A stretch of DNA of 64,000 nucleotides from Desulfitobacterium sp050251735 (GCA_050251735.1 JBFWMF010000014.1:26778-90777), one strand, 5' to 3'. Numbered from the stretch's first letter, positions 8,721 through 16,374 are shown. The notes: generated by a model from the letters alone, not told the origin. Made by a program: numbers and translations.

Positions 8721-8757
8721 TTTTATAATTATAAATTATATTGTATAATCATACAGT
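8721..8757 (+). promoter_or_regulatory. ArgR-like operator upstream of ArgA-like gene
   Basis: TGTATAATCATACA (8742-8755) is a near-perfect palindrome matching 11 of 14 positions of the E. coli ARG-box core TGAATAATTATTCA. A second AT-rich palindrome, TTATAATTATAA, lies at 8724-8735 with centres about 19 bp apart, resembling paired ARG boxes. The downstream gene encodes an N-acetylglutamate-synthase-like acetyltransferase, so ArgR control is plausible. AT-rich promoters can mimic this. Confidence 0.4.
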
Positions 8758-8774
8758 AGAAAGGGGGGGAACCA

Positions 8775-9236
8775 ATGGATGTTAGAAGAGCAATATTAAG
8801 CGATGTAGAAGCGATGATGACCCTAATCAATCATTTCGCTGATCAAGGTCTCATGCTTCCGCGCTCACGAAATTCATTCTATGAATGTCTCAGAGAATTT
8901 TTAGTGGTAGAAGACCAAGGTAGAATTGTGGCTACTGGTGCCTTGCACATCATTTGGGATGATTTATCAGAAATCCGGGCCTTAGCGGTCATGGAAGAAT
9001 GCCAAGGGAAAGGACTGGGCAGTAGTCTCGTCAAAGCATTGCTTGAGGATGCACAAACCATCGGATGTCCCAAGGTATTCACTTTAACCTATCAACCTGG
9101 ATTTTTTGAACGCTGCGGATTTACCATGATAGAGAAAGAAGATATGCCGCATAAAGTATGGAAGGATTGTATTCATTGTGTTAAATTCCCCAATTGTGAT
9201 GAGAATGCCATGATTTTGAATTTGTCTAAGCAATAG
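8775..9236 (+). CDS. GNAT N-acetyltransferase, ArgA-like
   Basis: A 153-residue GNAT acetyltransferase. The acetyl-CoA loop is ECQGKGLGSSLVKALLEDA (about residues 76-94), preceded by EIRALAV on beta-4 and followed by YQPGFFERCGFTMIEKEDMPHKVWKDCIHCVKFPNCDE (given in part: GFFERCGF, KVWKDC, CVKFPNC). The KVWxDCxxCxKFPxCDE-type tail is typical of short stand-alone N-acetylglutamate synthases, which start arginine biosynthesis. No other arginine gene is in the window. The start ATG 8775 follows AAGGGGGGG. The ARG-box-like repeats upstream agree with the assignment. Confidence 0.72.
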   Translation: MDVRRAILSDVEAMMTLINHFADQGLMLPRSRNSFYECLREFLVVEDQGRIVATGALHIIWDDLSEIRALAVMEECQGKGLGSSLVKALLEDAQTIGCPKVFTLTYQPGFFERCGFTMIEKEDMPHKVWKDCIHCVKFPNCDENAMILNLSKQ

Positions 9237-9450
9237 AATGGGACTTATTACGGATAGGGCTTCTGTTGAAGGAAAGTGATAAGGTTCCCTTGTCGGCAAG
9301 GAGCATGTGGAGAAATTTCCACTGTAGATCAAGATAGGCATTGTCCAAATCTTGTTCACAAATACCTTGGGAAACCAGAACCTCGCGACAAGAATTCTCG
9401 AATTCGCGAATTAATTCTAAGGCATCTTCATGAGTTGACAGCATAACCAT
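9226..9450 (-). CDS. Hypothetical small protein, 74 residues
   Basis: A short acidic, helical protein (EDALELIREFENSCREVLV, then AYLDLQWKFLHMLLADKG) of unknown family. ATG 9450 has GAGG seven bases upstream; a second in-frame ATG at 9444 is better spaced from GGTG. The 3' end overlaps the acetyltransferase gene by 11 bp in convergent orientation. The sequence does not match the Spo0E motif despite similar size. A 12-bp palindrome ACAACTGGTTGT lies at about 9480-9491 upstream. Confidence 0.5.
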   Translation of the reverse strand: MVMLSTHEDALELIREFENSCREVLVSQGICEQDLDNAYLDLQWKFLHMLLADKGTLSLSFNRSPIRNKSHSIA

Positions 9451-9626
9451 TCACCATCCTCTATGTTATTATTTATGATACAACTGGTTGTTTATTAAAA
9501 AAACTGTACTTATTTCAGTGTTGTCCTTATTATAAGAAAATTAGGTTGTGAAAAGTGTTGTAAAAGGGAGAGAGTAACCAGATAAAATAGATAAAGAATG
9601 ATGAAATAAGTGAGTTTTGTGTAATA

Positions 9627-10385
9627 TTATGCGACATAAGTAACGGGGGACTTGAGTTTTCTCCAGAGTGAAATATCAAAGAAGCGGATATTTCCTAATA
9701 TGTAGTGTTTATTCGCCTTCGAATAATCGCGTACGACTACATAACAATCGCCAAGTGAATGGTGGAGGGTAGCTGTATAGCTCAGTGATAAAAGAAATTG
9801 GGTAAGCTTATCAGTACCATTATGGGGAAAACCCGTTTTATGCGCTAAATCAAGGCTTTGCTCATAAATATCAATTGCTTCCTGCCATTTATTCATATGC
9901 TGCAAAATATGGCCATGAATTATCAGTAAAAGAGGCTCTTTATAGAAATTCGGGTTTTTCTGGATTATGTTAAGGGCATGTTTTGGTCGATCTTCTCTTA
10001 AGAGAAGATCGGCAAGGGTTGCACACAGAAGGGGATCATTTGTATTTTGATACTTTTCTAATAGGGCAATGGCCTGTCTCGTTTCACGAAAATAAAAATA
10101 TAGCTGACTAGCAAAATGGGAAATTGCAAGGGGTGTTGAACCCTGAGTGATTTCCTTCGCCATTTTCTGGGCGGTGCTTTTTTTATCGGGTGGCGGAAAG
10201 CTTCGTTTGCGCATCATTAAAAGATAGGCTATGGAAAACCCGATCAGCAAAGAACAGACTCCAAGTATAGGACCAAATCTCCACCATAAAAATAAACCTG
10301 TCAGAATAAAAAAGATGAATATGGAGAAAAAATAATAGAGTTTATAAACATAAAGTACTTGTAAATCATATTTCACTTGACCCAT
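9627..10385 (-). CDS. Membrane-anchored TPR-like protein
   Basis: A 252-residue protein with two adjacent N-terminal membrane segments (about residues 18-40 and 42-62), then a basic RKRSFPPP linker and a helical cytoplasmic region with TPR-like repeats, for example DPLLCATLADLLLREDRPKHA and WQEAIDIYEQSLDLAHKTG. Such proteins usually scaffold other proteins; no partner is suggested by the neighbours. ATG 10385 sits five bases after GGAGG; the longer start at 10400 overlaps that site. Well separated from both neighbours. Confidence 0.7.
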   Translation of the reverse strand: MGQVKYDLQVLYVYKLYYFFSIFIFFILTGLFLWWRFGPILGVCSLLIGFSIAYLLMMRKRSFPPPDKKSTAQKMAKEITQGSTPLAISHFASQLYFYFRETRQAIALLEKYQNTNDPLLCATLADLLLREDRPKHALNIIQKNPNFYKEPLLLIIHGHILQHMNKWQEAIDIYEQSLDLAHKTGFPHNGTDKLTQFLLSLSYTATLHHSLGDCYVVVRDYSKANKHYILGNIRFFDISLWRKLKSPVTYVA

Positions 10386-10546
10386 GCTAACCTCCAGCAT
10401 TAAGAATAAATCCTGGAAAATTATATGAAGACAATTCCTATATTATGATTCTATTAATTTGGGCTATCGCATATATCATGGTAGATAATGGAATGTTGAT
10501 GAAATGCGAAGGGAATCTAAGGAAGCAAAAGGGCTAAGGTATTCTT

Positions 10547-10575
10547 TTATTGGTCTGACCTTCAGGCGGTATAAT
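10547..10575 (+). promoter_or_regulatory. Promoter overlapped by TGGTCTGACC element
   Basis: TTATTG (10547-10552) and TATAAT (10570-10575) are 17 bp apart. TGGTCTGACC (10551-10560) overlaps the -35/spacer. GGT-N3-ACC is the core of FadR-subfamily GntR operators (LldR/PdhR/LutR type). A near-identical element lies before lutC at 16303-16313. Confidence 0.45.
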
Positions 10576-10783
10576 TAATTTTTTAAATTAGCAGGAGATT
10601 GGTTTTGGATAGAGAATACTATACTTAGTGTTTTAAAAGATAAAACAATGTTTTAGTATTTATAAGAAATGACTGTAAAACTGCACAGTATACATAGGCT
10701 AATGATAAAAAGCTATATTGATAGACAATACTTTACAGAATATTCAAAATATATTATTTTATCAAATTTGCGCATTTATGGGG

Positions 10784-10812
10784 TTGACTAAATCCTTAAT
10801 TCCAGAGATAAT
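10784..10812 (+). promoter_or_regulatory. Sigma-A promoter of the CoA-ligase operon
   Basis: TTGACT (10784-10789), exactly 17 bases, then GATAAT (10807-10812). It is the best sigma-A match in this intergenic region and lies about 190 bp before the first gene. Confidence 0.65.
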
Positions 10813-10840
10813 AATACTGTACAAAGGAAAATGAAACTAC

Positions 10841-10857
10841 GTTTCGCAATACGAAAC
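10841..10857. promoter_or_regulatory. GTTTCG-N5-CGAAAC inverted repeat
   Basis: A perfect 6-bp inverted repeat with a 5-bp spacer, about 30 bp downstream of the -10 at 10807, where a repressor would block elongation or open-complex formation. The layout resembles operators of some IclR-family regulators. Related GAAAC/GTTTC half-sites occur before the malic enzyme gene. Confidence 0.45.
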
Positions 10858-11001
10858 AAAATAATTCCTTTGTATTAAACCTATCCATCTAGCTCACACT
10901 AAATCGAAGATTTAAGTTAGAGTCAAGGGAGGGTGAGAGACTTCTCAAGTGTTCATAGGTGTCTCTGGGTAAAGAAATAACATTATGGAAGGGATTTATG
11001 C

Positions 11002-12279
11002 ATGGCAAGATTTCTAGAGTATCAAGGTAAAGATTGGCTTGCAAAAGCAGGAATGCCGGTACCTAAGGGTCGTCCGGCATCGACCCCCGAAGAAGCGAAG
11101 GAAATCGCCGAGTGGATTGGCGGACCTGTAGCTGTAAAAGGCCAGGTACAAGCGGGTGGTCGTGGTAAAGCAGGGATTGTTAAACTTGTTAACACCCCTG
11201 AAGAAGCAGCAGTTGTTGCTGCAGAGATTCTCTCTAAGACAGTGAATGGCCTACCGGTGCGTAAAGTTCTTGTGGAAGAAAAGCTCGATATCAAAAAAGA
11301 GTTCTATTGCTCCTTTGTCGTCAATGGTGCAAGAGAAGCTCGTTCGCCAATGCTCATGTTCAGTCTTGAGGGCGGAATGGATATCGAAAGTGTTCCCGAA
11401 GATAAGCTTCTTAAGATCAATGTTGATCCTCTTAATGGATTGCAATCTTATGATGCAGTGGATTTAGCCGCTAAAGCCGGAGTTGCTCCTGAAGACTTAA
11501 GCAAGTTTGCCAAATTTTTGACGAAACTTTCCCAAACGTACAAGAAATATGATTGCATGACCCTGGAAATTAATCCTTTTATTATGACAGGTAAGGGTGA
11601 TCTTATCTGTGCTGACTGTAAGATGGAAATCGACAACAGTTCAGTTGGTCGTCATCCAGAGTTCGGTTTTGACATCGCTCGCGATCTACCAGGAGAGCCT
11701 ACTGAGCTCGACTATATCGGTTGGAGTATTGAAGAGACTGATGCTCGTGGGACAGGCTTCTTGATGAACATGGGTTATGATGAAGTGAGCCCAGGCCATA
11801 TTGGCTATCACCCAATCGGTGGTGGTTCAGCTATGATGGGACTTGACGCACTCAATCAAGTTGGCTTAAAACCTGCTAACTATGCAGATACAAGCGGAAA
11901 CCCTGTTGCATCAAAGATCTACCGTGTTGCAAAATCAGTACTTTCTCAACCCAATATTGATGGTTATCTCCTTGGTGGCTTCATGATGGCCAATCAGGAG
12001 CAATGGCATCATGCTCATGCTATCGTAAAAGTTCTTCGTGAGGTTCTTCCAACCCAGAAACCTGGATTACCCTGTGTTCTCCTGCTCTGTGGAAATAGGG
12101 AAGACGAATCTCTAGAAATTCTTCGTACAGGACTTGCTGATCTTATGACTGCTGATGGTCCTGGTAAGAGAATCGAGATTTATGGTAAACAATATGTTAC
12201 CGACACGAAGTTCATTGGTGAAAGACTCTTAGCTCTAAGCAAGGAATACAGAGCTGAGAAAGAAGCTCAAGGAAAGTAG
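11002..12279 (+). CDS. SucC-like CoA-ligase beta subunit (ATP-grasp)
   Basis: A 425-residue homologue of the beta subunit of succinate- and malate-CoA ligases. The N-terminal ATP-grasp part has KGQVQAGGRGKAGIVKLV near 46-63; metal/nucleotide residues follow in TLEINPF near 188 and CADCKMEIDNSSVGRHPEF near 203-221; the C-terminal CoA-binding-like part starts around 240. It should pair with the SucD-like alpha subunit encoded two genes downstream. The usual substrate-loop signature is diverged, so succinate cannot be assumed; malate or a related C4-C6 acid is possible given the downstream CitE-like lyase. ATG 11002 follows GGAAGGGA. A Fe-S gene follows after 9 bp. Confidence 0.8.
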   Translation: MARFLEYQGKDWLAKAGMPVPKGRPASTPEEAKEIAEWIGGPVAVKGQVQAGGRGKAGIVKLVNTPEEAAVVAAEILSKTVNGLPVRKVLVEEKLDIKKEFYCSFVVNGAREARSPMLMFSLEGGMDIESVPEDKLLKINVDPLNGLQSYDAVDLAAKAGVAPEDLSKFAKFLTKLSQTYKKYDCMTLEINPFIMTGKGDLICADCKMEIDNSSVGRHPEFGFDIARDLPGEPTELDYIGWSIEETDARGTGFLMNMGYDEVSPGHIGYHPIGGGSAMMGLDALNQVGLKPANYADTSGNPVASKIYRVAKSVLSQPNIDGYLLGGFMMANQEQWHHAHAIVKVLREVLPTQKPGLPCVLLLCGNREDESLEILRTGLADLMTADGPGKRIEIYGKQYVTDTKFIGERLLALSKEYRAEKEAQGK

Positions 12280-12288
12280 GGAAATAAC

Positions 12289-12576
12289 GTGCTGGAATTC
12301 GCCGAAAAAAGTTGCAAGATCACAATCGATACCAGCAAGTGTGATACATGCAAAACAAAAGCATGTGCAGACGCGTGCAAAAAATATGCCAGAGGTTTGC
12401 TCGGAATAGATGATAAAGGTAGAGCATCGGTTGCTCATCGTACAGAGGAAGAAATTCTACGCCTTGGTACTGAGTGCCTTTCCTGCGAATTTGCTTGCAA
12501 ATTCCAAGGTAATGATGCTATCACAATCGAAGTTCCAGTAGCTGGACTCGATGAATACCTCGCCAAACGCGCTTAA
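12289..12576 (+). CDS. Small Fe-S (ferredoxin-like) protein between ligase subunits
   Basis: A 95-residue cysteine-rich protein. The first cluster CDTCKTKACADAC gives C-x2-C-x4-C-x3-C at about residues 19-31; a second group CLSCEFAC near 64-71 gives C-x2-C-x3-C. With seven such cysteines it could hold one 4Fe-4S cluster plus a second site, but the spacing is not that of a classical 2[4Fe-4S] ferredoxin. GTG 12289 begins 9 bp after the beta-subunit stop and the alpha subunit follows 52 bp on, so it lies inside the ligase operon. A structural or electron-carrying role with the ligase is inference from position. Confidence 0.7.
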   Translation: MLEFAEKSCKITIDTSKCDTCKTKACADACKKYARGLLGIDDKGRASVAHRTEEEILRLGTECLSCEFACKFQGNDAITIEVPVAGLDEYLAKRA

Positions 12577-12628
12577 TTTCTAAATCGATTGGGATAAAAA
12601 TTAGCAATTTGTTAAATGAGGGATAAGA

Positions 12629-13525
12629 ATGGGCATTTTGATCAATAAAGAGACCAAAGTAATTGTCCAAGGAATCACCGGTCGGGAAGGTTCTATGCGG
12701 ACAAAGTATATGAAAGAATACGGTACGAAGCTAATTGGTGGAACTAGTCCTGGTAAATCAGGACAAGAGATCCATGGGGTTCCAGTTTTCAATACCGTAA
12801 AGGAAATTGTTCGGGAACAAGGTGAAATAGATTTCAGCGTTATTTTCGTACCGGGCAGTGGTTTAAAGACCGCTGTTATGGAAGCAGCTGATGCAGGAGT
12901 TAAAAATATCATTCCTTGCGTCGAAGGCACGCCTATCCATGATATTATGGATATGATTGCTTATGCTAATCTCAAGGGTTCGAGATTGATCGGACCTGGA
13001 TCCATTGGTATTCTCACACCCGGAGAAGCTGTTGTCGGATGGCTCGGCGGAAACGTGGAGTGGGCTAATAAATTTTTCCAAAAAGGTAACATCGGAGTAT
13101 TCTCCCGCAGCGGCGGTCAATCAGGGACTATTCCTTGGGTACTGCGTGAGGGTGGCTTTGGGGTCAGTACGGTTGTTCATACTGGAACTGAGCCTGTCTT
13201 GGGTACTTCCATGGCCGATCTTTTACCGTTCTTTGAAGCGGATCCCGATACTGCAGGCGTTGCCGTTTATGCAGAAATCGGCGGTTCACAGGAAGAAGAA
13301 TGTGCAGAGGTTATTGCTGCAGGTAAATTCACCAAGCCTTTCGTAATCTATGTAGCTGGTGCTTGGGCACCTGAAGGACAACGATTCTCCCATGCCTCCA
13401 ATATTGTTGAGCGCGGACGTGGTTCGGCCAAGAGTAAAATGGAAGCTATCACTCAAGCAGGTGGTTTCGTTGCTGAAAGGCCGACTGATATTCCTATTAT
13501 TCTTAAGGAAAAGTTAGGCAAATAA
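12629..13525 (+). CDS. SucD-like CoA-ligase alpha subunit
   Basis: A 298-residue homologue of the alpha subunit of NDP-forming acyl-CoA ligases. The N-terminal CoA-binding Rossmann domain shows VIVQGITGREGS (residues about 11-22) and GGTSPGKSG; the C-terminal ligase domain contains RFSHASNIVERGRG near 252-265. The His aligns with the phosphohistidine of SucD (GHAGA context), but the flanking Gly and Gly-Ala are replaced by Ser and Ser-Asn. The reaction would be acid + CoA + NTP to acyl-CoA, with an enzyme-phosphate intermediate. It completes the operon begun at 11002. The altered active-site context argues for an unusual substrate. Confidence 0.8.
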   Translation: MGILINKETKVIVQGITGREGSMRTKYMKEYGTKLIGGTSPGKSGQEIHGVPVFNTVKEIVREQGEIDFSVIFVPGSGLKTAVMEAADAGVKNIIPCVEGTPIHDIMDMIAYANLKGSRLIGPGSIGILTPGEAVVGWLGGNVEWANKFFQKGNIGVFSRSGGQSGTIPWVLREGGFGVSTVVHTGTEPVLGTSMADLLPFFEADPDTAGVAVYAEIGGSQEEECAEVIAAGKFTKPFVIYVAGAWAPEGQRFSHASNIVERGRGSAKSKMEAITQAGGFVAERPTDIPIILKEKLGK

Positions 13526-13553
13526 TAATTGATCATCTTAATTAAATGATAAT

Positions 13554-13590
13554 TTCCCGCTCAGATGGGGAATGCTTATCTGAGCGGGAA
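13554..13590 (+). terminator. Strong stem-loop after ligase operon
   Basis: TTCCCGCTCAGAT (13554-13566) pairs with ATCTGAGCGGGAA (13578-13590), a perfect 13-bp stem. No T-run follows (AAGTTACACC), so it may be an mRNA 3'-stabilising or processing structure and not a standard intrinsic terminator. Confidence 0.5.
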
Positions 13591-13760
13591 AAGTTACACC
13601 ACATGGCCGGTTATTCGGTTACTTAGCGCTACTAGATTGACTATCAATTAAGTGTCGGTCAGCTGTCGAATAGCTAACTTAGTATGGAGCCATATTAACA
13701 TTGCAACTAGGGACTTTATGTCCTTAGAAATATTATTAAATTTTTAGGGGGTATATATCC

Positions 13761-14648
13761 ATGGCTGTTATGAGATCTATTATGTACATTCCTGGAAACA
13801 ATCCAAAATTCATCGACAAGATTGCCTCGATTCCTGCTGACATCATCACCTTTGACCTCGAAGATGCTATACCACCTTCCGAGAAAGAAGCTACCCGTGT
13901 TATGATCAAGGAAAATCTTCACAGAGGTCGCGATGGCGGAGCTCAAGTTTTTGTTCGTATCAACAACTGGGAAACCGGCATGACCAATGATGACTTAGAA
14001 GCTATCGTTTGGCCTGGCTTAGACGGAGTAACCTTAGCTAAAACAGGTTGTGCAGCTGACGTACAACGTCTTGACTGGAAACTAGAAGAATTAGAAATGC
14101 GTCGTGGCATTCCTGTTGGAACGGTTAAGATTTCCATGCTTCTTGAAACTGCTAAAGGTGTTCAAAACGCTGGAGAATGCTGCCTAGCTAGCAAACGTAA
14201 TGTTAATGCTATCTTTGGTGCAGTTGACTATTGCCGTGATATGCGTGTTAAACTTACCTCTGCAGCTGTTGAGCAACAATACGCTCGCGCTAAAGTTGCT
14301 GTAGCTTGCCGCACTGCTGGTATCGTTGCGATCGACGCTCCTTTTGTTGATTACAAAGATATCCCTGGTTTCGAAAAGAATGTTGCGGATGGTAAACAAA
14401 TGGGTTATGAAGGTCGTATGATCATTCACCCAGGACAAGTTGAACCTTCCAACACCCTTTATGCTCCAGATCCGGCTGATGTGCAATGGGCAAAAGATGT
14501 TGTTAAAGTCTTCGAAGAAGAAGGTCTTGCTAAAGGTAAGGCTGCCGTTTCCTTGAACGGAAAAATGGTAGACACCCCTGTATATCTTAATGCTCAAGAT
14601 ATCTTAGCTGCTCAAGCTGAAATCGATGCTAAGAATGCTGGTAAATAA
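13761..14648 (+). CDS. CitE/HpcH-like lyase (malyl- or citramalyl-CoA lyase type)
   Basis: A 295-residue TIM-barrel protein of the HpcH/HpaI-CitE superfamily. Motifs: SIMYIPGNNPKFI near 6-18, TFDLEDAIPPSEK near 31-43, FVRINNWET near 64-72 with the conserved Arg, SMLLETAKGV near 117 with the metal-binding Glu, and GRMIIHPGQVEPSN near 214. These enzymes cleave beta-hydroxyacyl-CoAs such as citryl-, malyl- or citramalyl-CoA. No citrate lyase alpha, gamma or ligase genes are nearby, so a stand-alone CoA-thioester lyase is more likely than classical citrate lyase. Placed after a CoA ligase and before malic enzyme, it could split malyl-CoA to acetyl-CoA and glyoxylate (inference). Confidence 0.8.
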   Translation: MAVMRSIMYIPGNNPKFIDKIASIPADIITFDLEDAIPPSEKEATRVMIKENLHRGRDGGAQVFVRINNWETGMTNDDLEAIVWPGLDGVTLAKTGCAADVQRLDWKLEELEMRRGIPVGTVKISMLLETAKGVQNAGECCLASKRNVNAIFGAVDYCRDMRVKLTSAAVEQQYARAKVAVACRTAGIVAIDAPFVDYKDIPGFEKNVADGKQMGYEGRMIIHPGQVEPSNTLYAPDPADVQWAKDVVKVFEEEGLAKGKAAVSLNGKMVDTPVYLNAQDILAAQAEIDAKNAGK

Positions 14649-14685
14649 TTAGCAATATTGCTAATTCCTACTTAGAATTATCATT

Positions 14686-14720
14686 TGCGGGTCGCTTCTT
14701 CATGAAGCGACCGCATTATT
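14686..14720 (+). terminator. Intrinsic terminator after CitE-like gene
   Basis: GGTCGCTTC (14690-14698) pairs with GAAGCGACC (14704-14712), extended by TGC/GCA with a bulge, followed by TTATT. A small TTAGCAATATTGCTAA palindrome precedes it right after the stop codon. Confidence 0.6.
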
Positions 14721-14728
14721 AAAAAATT

Positions 14729-14746
14729 GCGAAACAACGTTTCATT
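14729..14746. promoter_or_regulatory. GAAAC/GTTTC inverted half-sites before malic enzyme gene
   Basis: GCGAAACAACGTTTCATT contains GAAAC and GTTTC as inverted half-sites three bases apart, the same half-sites as the repeat at 10841-10857 but in the opposite arrangement. A second GTTTCATT/AATGAAAT pair spans 14739-14765. Possibly the same regulator controls both units. Confidence 0.35.
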
Positions 14747-14867
14747 TTATTATGCATAATGAAATGTTTATAGCTTGAGTGATGCTTTTAGCTTGCGTAA
14801 TACTCATAAATTATTTGGCTGAATCACATACTATCTATTAGTTTTAATCATGAGAGGGGATGTCTAA

Positions 14868-16124
14868 ATGACACGTATTAAGAATCTTCGCGAAGAAGCT
14901 TTAGAATTTCATAAAGTAAAACCTGGTAAACTCGAAGTTAGAGTTACCGTACCGACTAATGATCGTGACGATCTTACTCTTGCTTATTCTCCTGGTGTAG
15001 CTGAGCCTGTTAAAGAAATTGGTGCTGATATTGAAAATCTTGATATTTACACCAATCATGCCAACTACGTTAGTATCGTTTCCGATGGTACTGCTATCCT
15101 AGGCCTTGGTAACCTTGGTCCTGCAGCAGCTATGCCGGTTATGGAAGGTAAATCACTTCTCTTCAAAGCTTTTGGTGATGTAGACGCTTTCCCTCTTTGC
15201 GTTAACACCAACGATGTTGATAAAATCGTTGAAATTGTTGAGTTAACCTCCCCTACTTTTGGTGGCGTTAACTTAGAAGATATCAAAGCACCTGAGTGTT
15301 TTGAAATCGAAGAAAAACTTAAAGCTCGCGGCATCTTCAAAGGCCCAATTTTCCATGACGACCAACACGGAACCGCAGTTGTAACCTTAGCTGGTTTGGT
15401 TAATGCTTTAAAAGTAGTCAGCAAAAAGATCGAAGATGTTAAAGTTGTTGCTAATGGTGCCGGAGCTGCCGGTATCGCTATCATCAAACTTCTCATGAGC
15501 ATGGGCTTGAAGAATGTTATTATGTGTGACACCAAGGGTGCTATTTATGATGGACGTACTGCTGGTATGAACCCTTGGAAGGAAGAAATCGCCAAAGCAA
15601 CTAACCCAGAAAAGTTTAGTGGAGATCTGGCGGGCGCTTTAGTAGGTGCCGATGTATTCATCGGAATTTCTGCTCCTGATGTGCTTAATGAAGATATGAT
15701 CCGTTCCATGGCGAAGGATCCTATTGTCTTCTGCCAAGCTAACCCAATTCCTGAAATCTGGCCAATTCAAAGAGCTATTGACGCAGGCGCCAAAGTCATC
15801 TCCACAGGCCGTTCTGACGTCCATAACCAAATCAACAACGTTCTGGCCTTCCCCGGAATGTTCCGTGGTGCTATCGATGTTCGTGCAACTGACATCAACG
15901 ATGCTATGAAAGTAGCTGCAGCTTATGCCATTGCTAATATTGTTACTGATGAAGAACTCAGTGCAGAGTACATTATTCCTAGTACTTTCAACCCTGAAGT
16001 TGCTCCCGCAGTTGCTGCAGCAGTAGCTAAAGCAGCTATGGATTCCGGAATCGCAAGACGTCCTATGGATCCTCAAGAAGTAGCTGATAATCTGAAAAAG
16101 AGATTAGCTAATCAATACAAATAG
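14868..16124 (+). CDS. Malic enzyme (oxaloacetate-decarboxylating malate dehydrogenase)
   Basis: A 418-residue bacterial short-form malic enzyme converting malate and NAD(P)+ to pyruvate, CO2 and NAD(P)H. The N-terminal domain has LTLAYSPGVAEPVKEI near 36-51, VSDGTAILGLGNLGP near 68-82 and FHDDQHGTAVV near 161, which hold catalytic and metal residues. The Rossmann motif VVANGAGAAGIAI lies near 193. Typical full length. ATG 14868 follows GAGGGG. It has its own upstream region and terminator, so it can be expressed apart from the CitE-like gene. With LutBC downstream it links malate and lactate to pyruvate. Confidence 0.93.
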   Translation: MTRIKNLREEALEFHKVKPGKLEVRVTVPTNDRDDLTLAYSPGVAEPVKEIGADIENLDIYTNHANYVSIVSDGTAILGLGNLGPAAAMPVMEGKSLLFKAFGDVDAFPLCVNTNDVDKIVEIVELTSPTFGGVNLEDIKAPECFEIEEKLKARGIFKGPIFHDDQHGTAVVTLAGLVNALKVVSKKIEDVKVVANGAGAAGIAIIKLLMSMGLKNVIMCDTKGAIYDGRTAGMNPWKEEIAKATNPEKFSGDLAGALVGADVFIGISAPDVLNEDMIRSMAKDPIVFCQANPIPEIWPIQRAIDAGAKVISTGRSDVHNQINNVLAFPGMFRGAIDVRATDINDAMKVAAAYAIANIVTDEELSAEYIIPSTFNPEVAPAVAAAVAKAAMDSGIARRPMDPQEVADNLKKRLANQYK

Positions 16125-16165
16125 TTCCTGGTTCTATCAATAATTACCCATAACAATATAACAAA

Positions 16166-16206
16166 ACACGAAGAAATGGGCGCAGTCCATCTCTTCGTGT
16201 TTTTTG
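16166..16206 (+). terminator. Intrinsic terminator after malic enzyme gene
   Basis: ACACGAAGAAATGG (16166-16179) pairs with CCATCTCTTCGTGT (16187-16200) with one mismatch, then TTTTTG. Confidence 0.8.
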
Positions 16207-16302
16207 TTTATGGCATAAAAGGTAATTTAAATGACAAAATATATTAAAATTTTTAGAAAGTCATTGAAATGTTCTGTATTTTGAAGTAACATATTGGCAT
16301 GG

Positions 16303-16325
16303 TGGCCTGACCAAAATAATATAAT
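16303..16325 (+). promoter_or_regulatory. TGGCCTGACCA element overlapping lutC promoter
   Basis: TGGCCTGACCA (16303-16313) lies six bases before TATAAT (16320-16325). It matches the element at 10551-10560 (TGGTCTGACC) in nine of ten positions and the GGT-N3-ACC style of FadR-subfamily GntR operators, which control lactate genes elsewhere. Confidence 0.45.
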
Positions 16326-16374
16326 AGATACTAGACAGCCGGGCAAAGAGAGAAATGAAGAAGGGGTGTATCAA

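Larger units (their letters stand above)
10386..11001. other. 600-bp intergenic control region
   Basis: I see no credible gene here. The segment holds two candidate promoters for the CoA-ligase operon, an operator-like TGGTCTGACC, a GTTTCG/CGAAAC inverted repeat and a short hairpin close to the first gene, as listed separately. The rest is AT-rich without recognisable structure. The length and density of signals suggest more than simple constitutive transcription. Confidence 0.6.

Noticed and set aside
9226..9450. Spo0E-family phosphatase for the 74-residue gene
   Set aside because: Size and helix content fit, but the SQxLD signature is missing.
15065..15535. 156-codon minus-strand ORF within the malic enzyme gene
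   Set aside because: It is a shadow of a well-conserved gene; composition and missing start signals argue against it.
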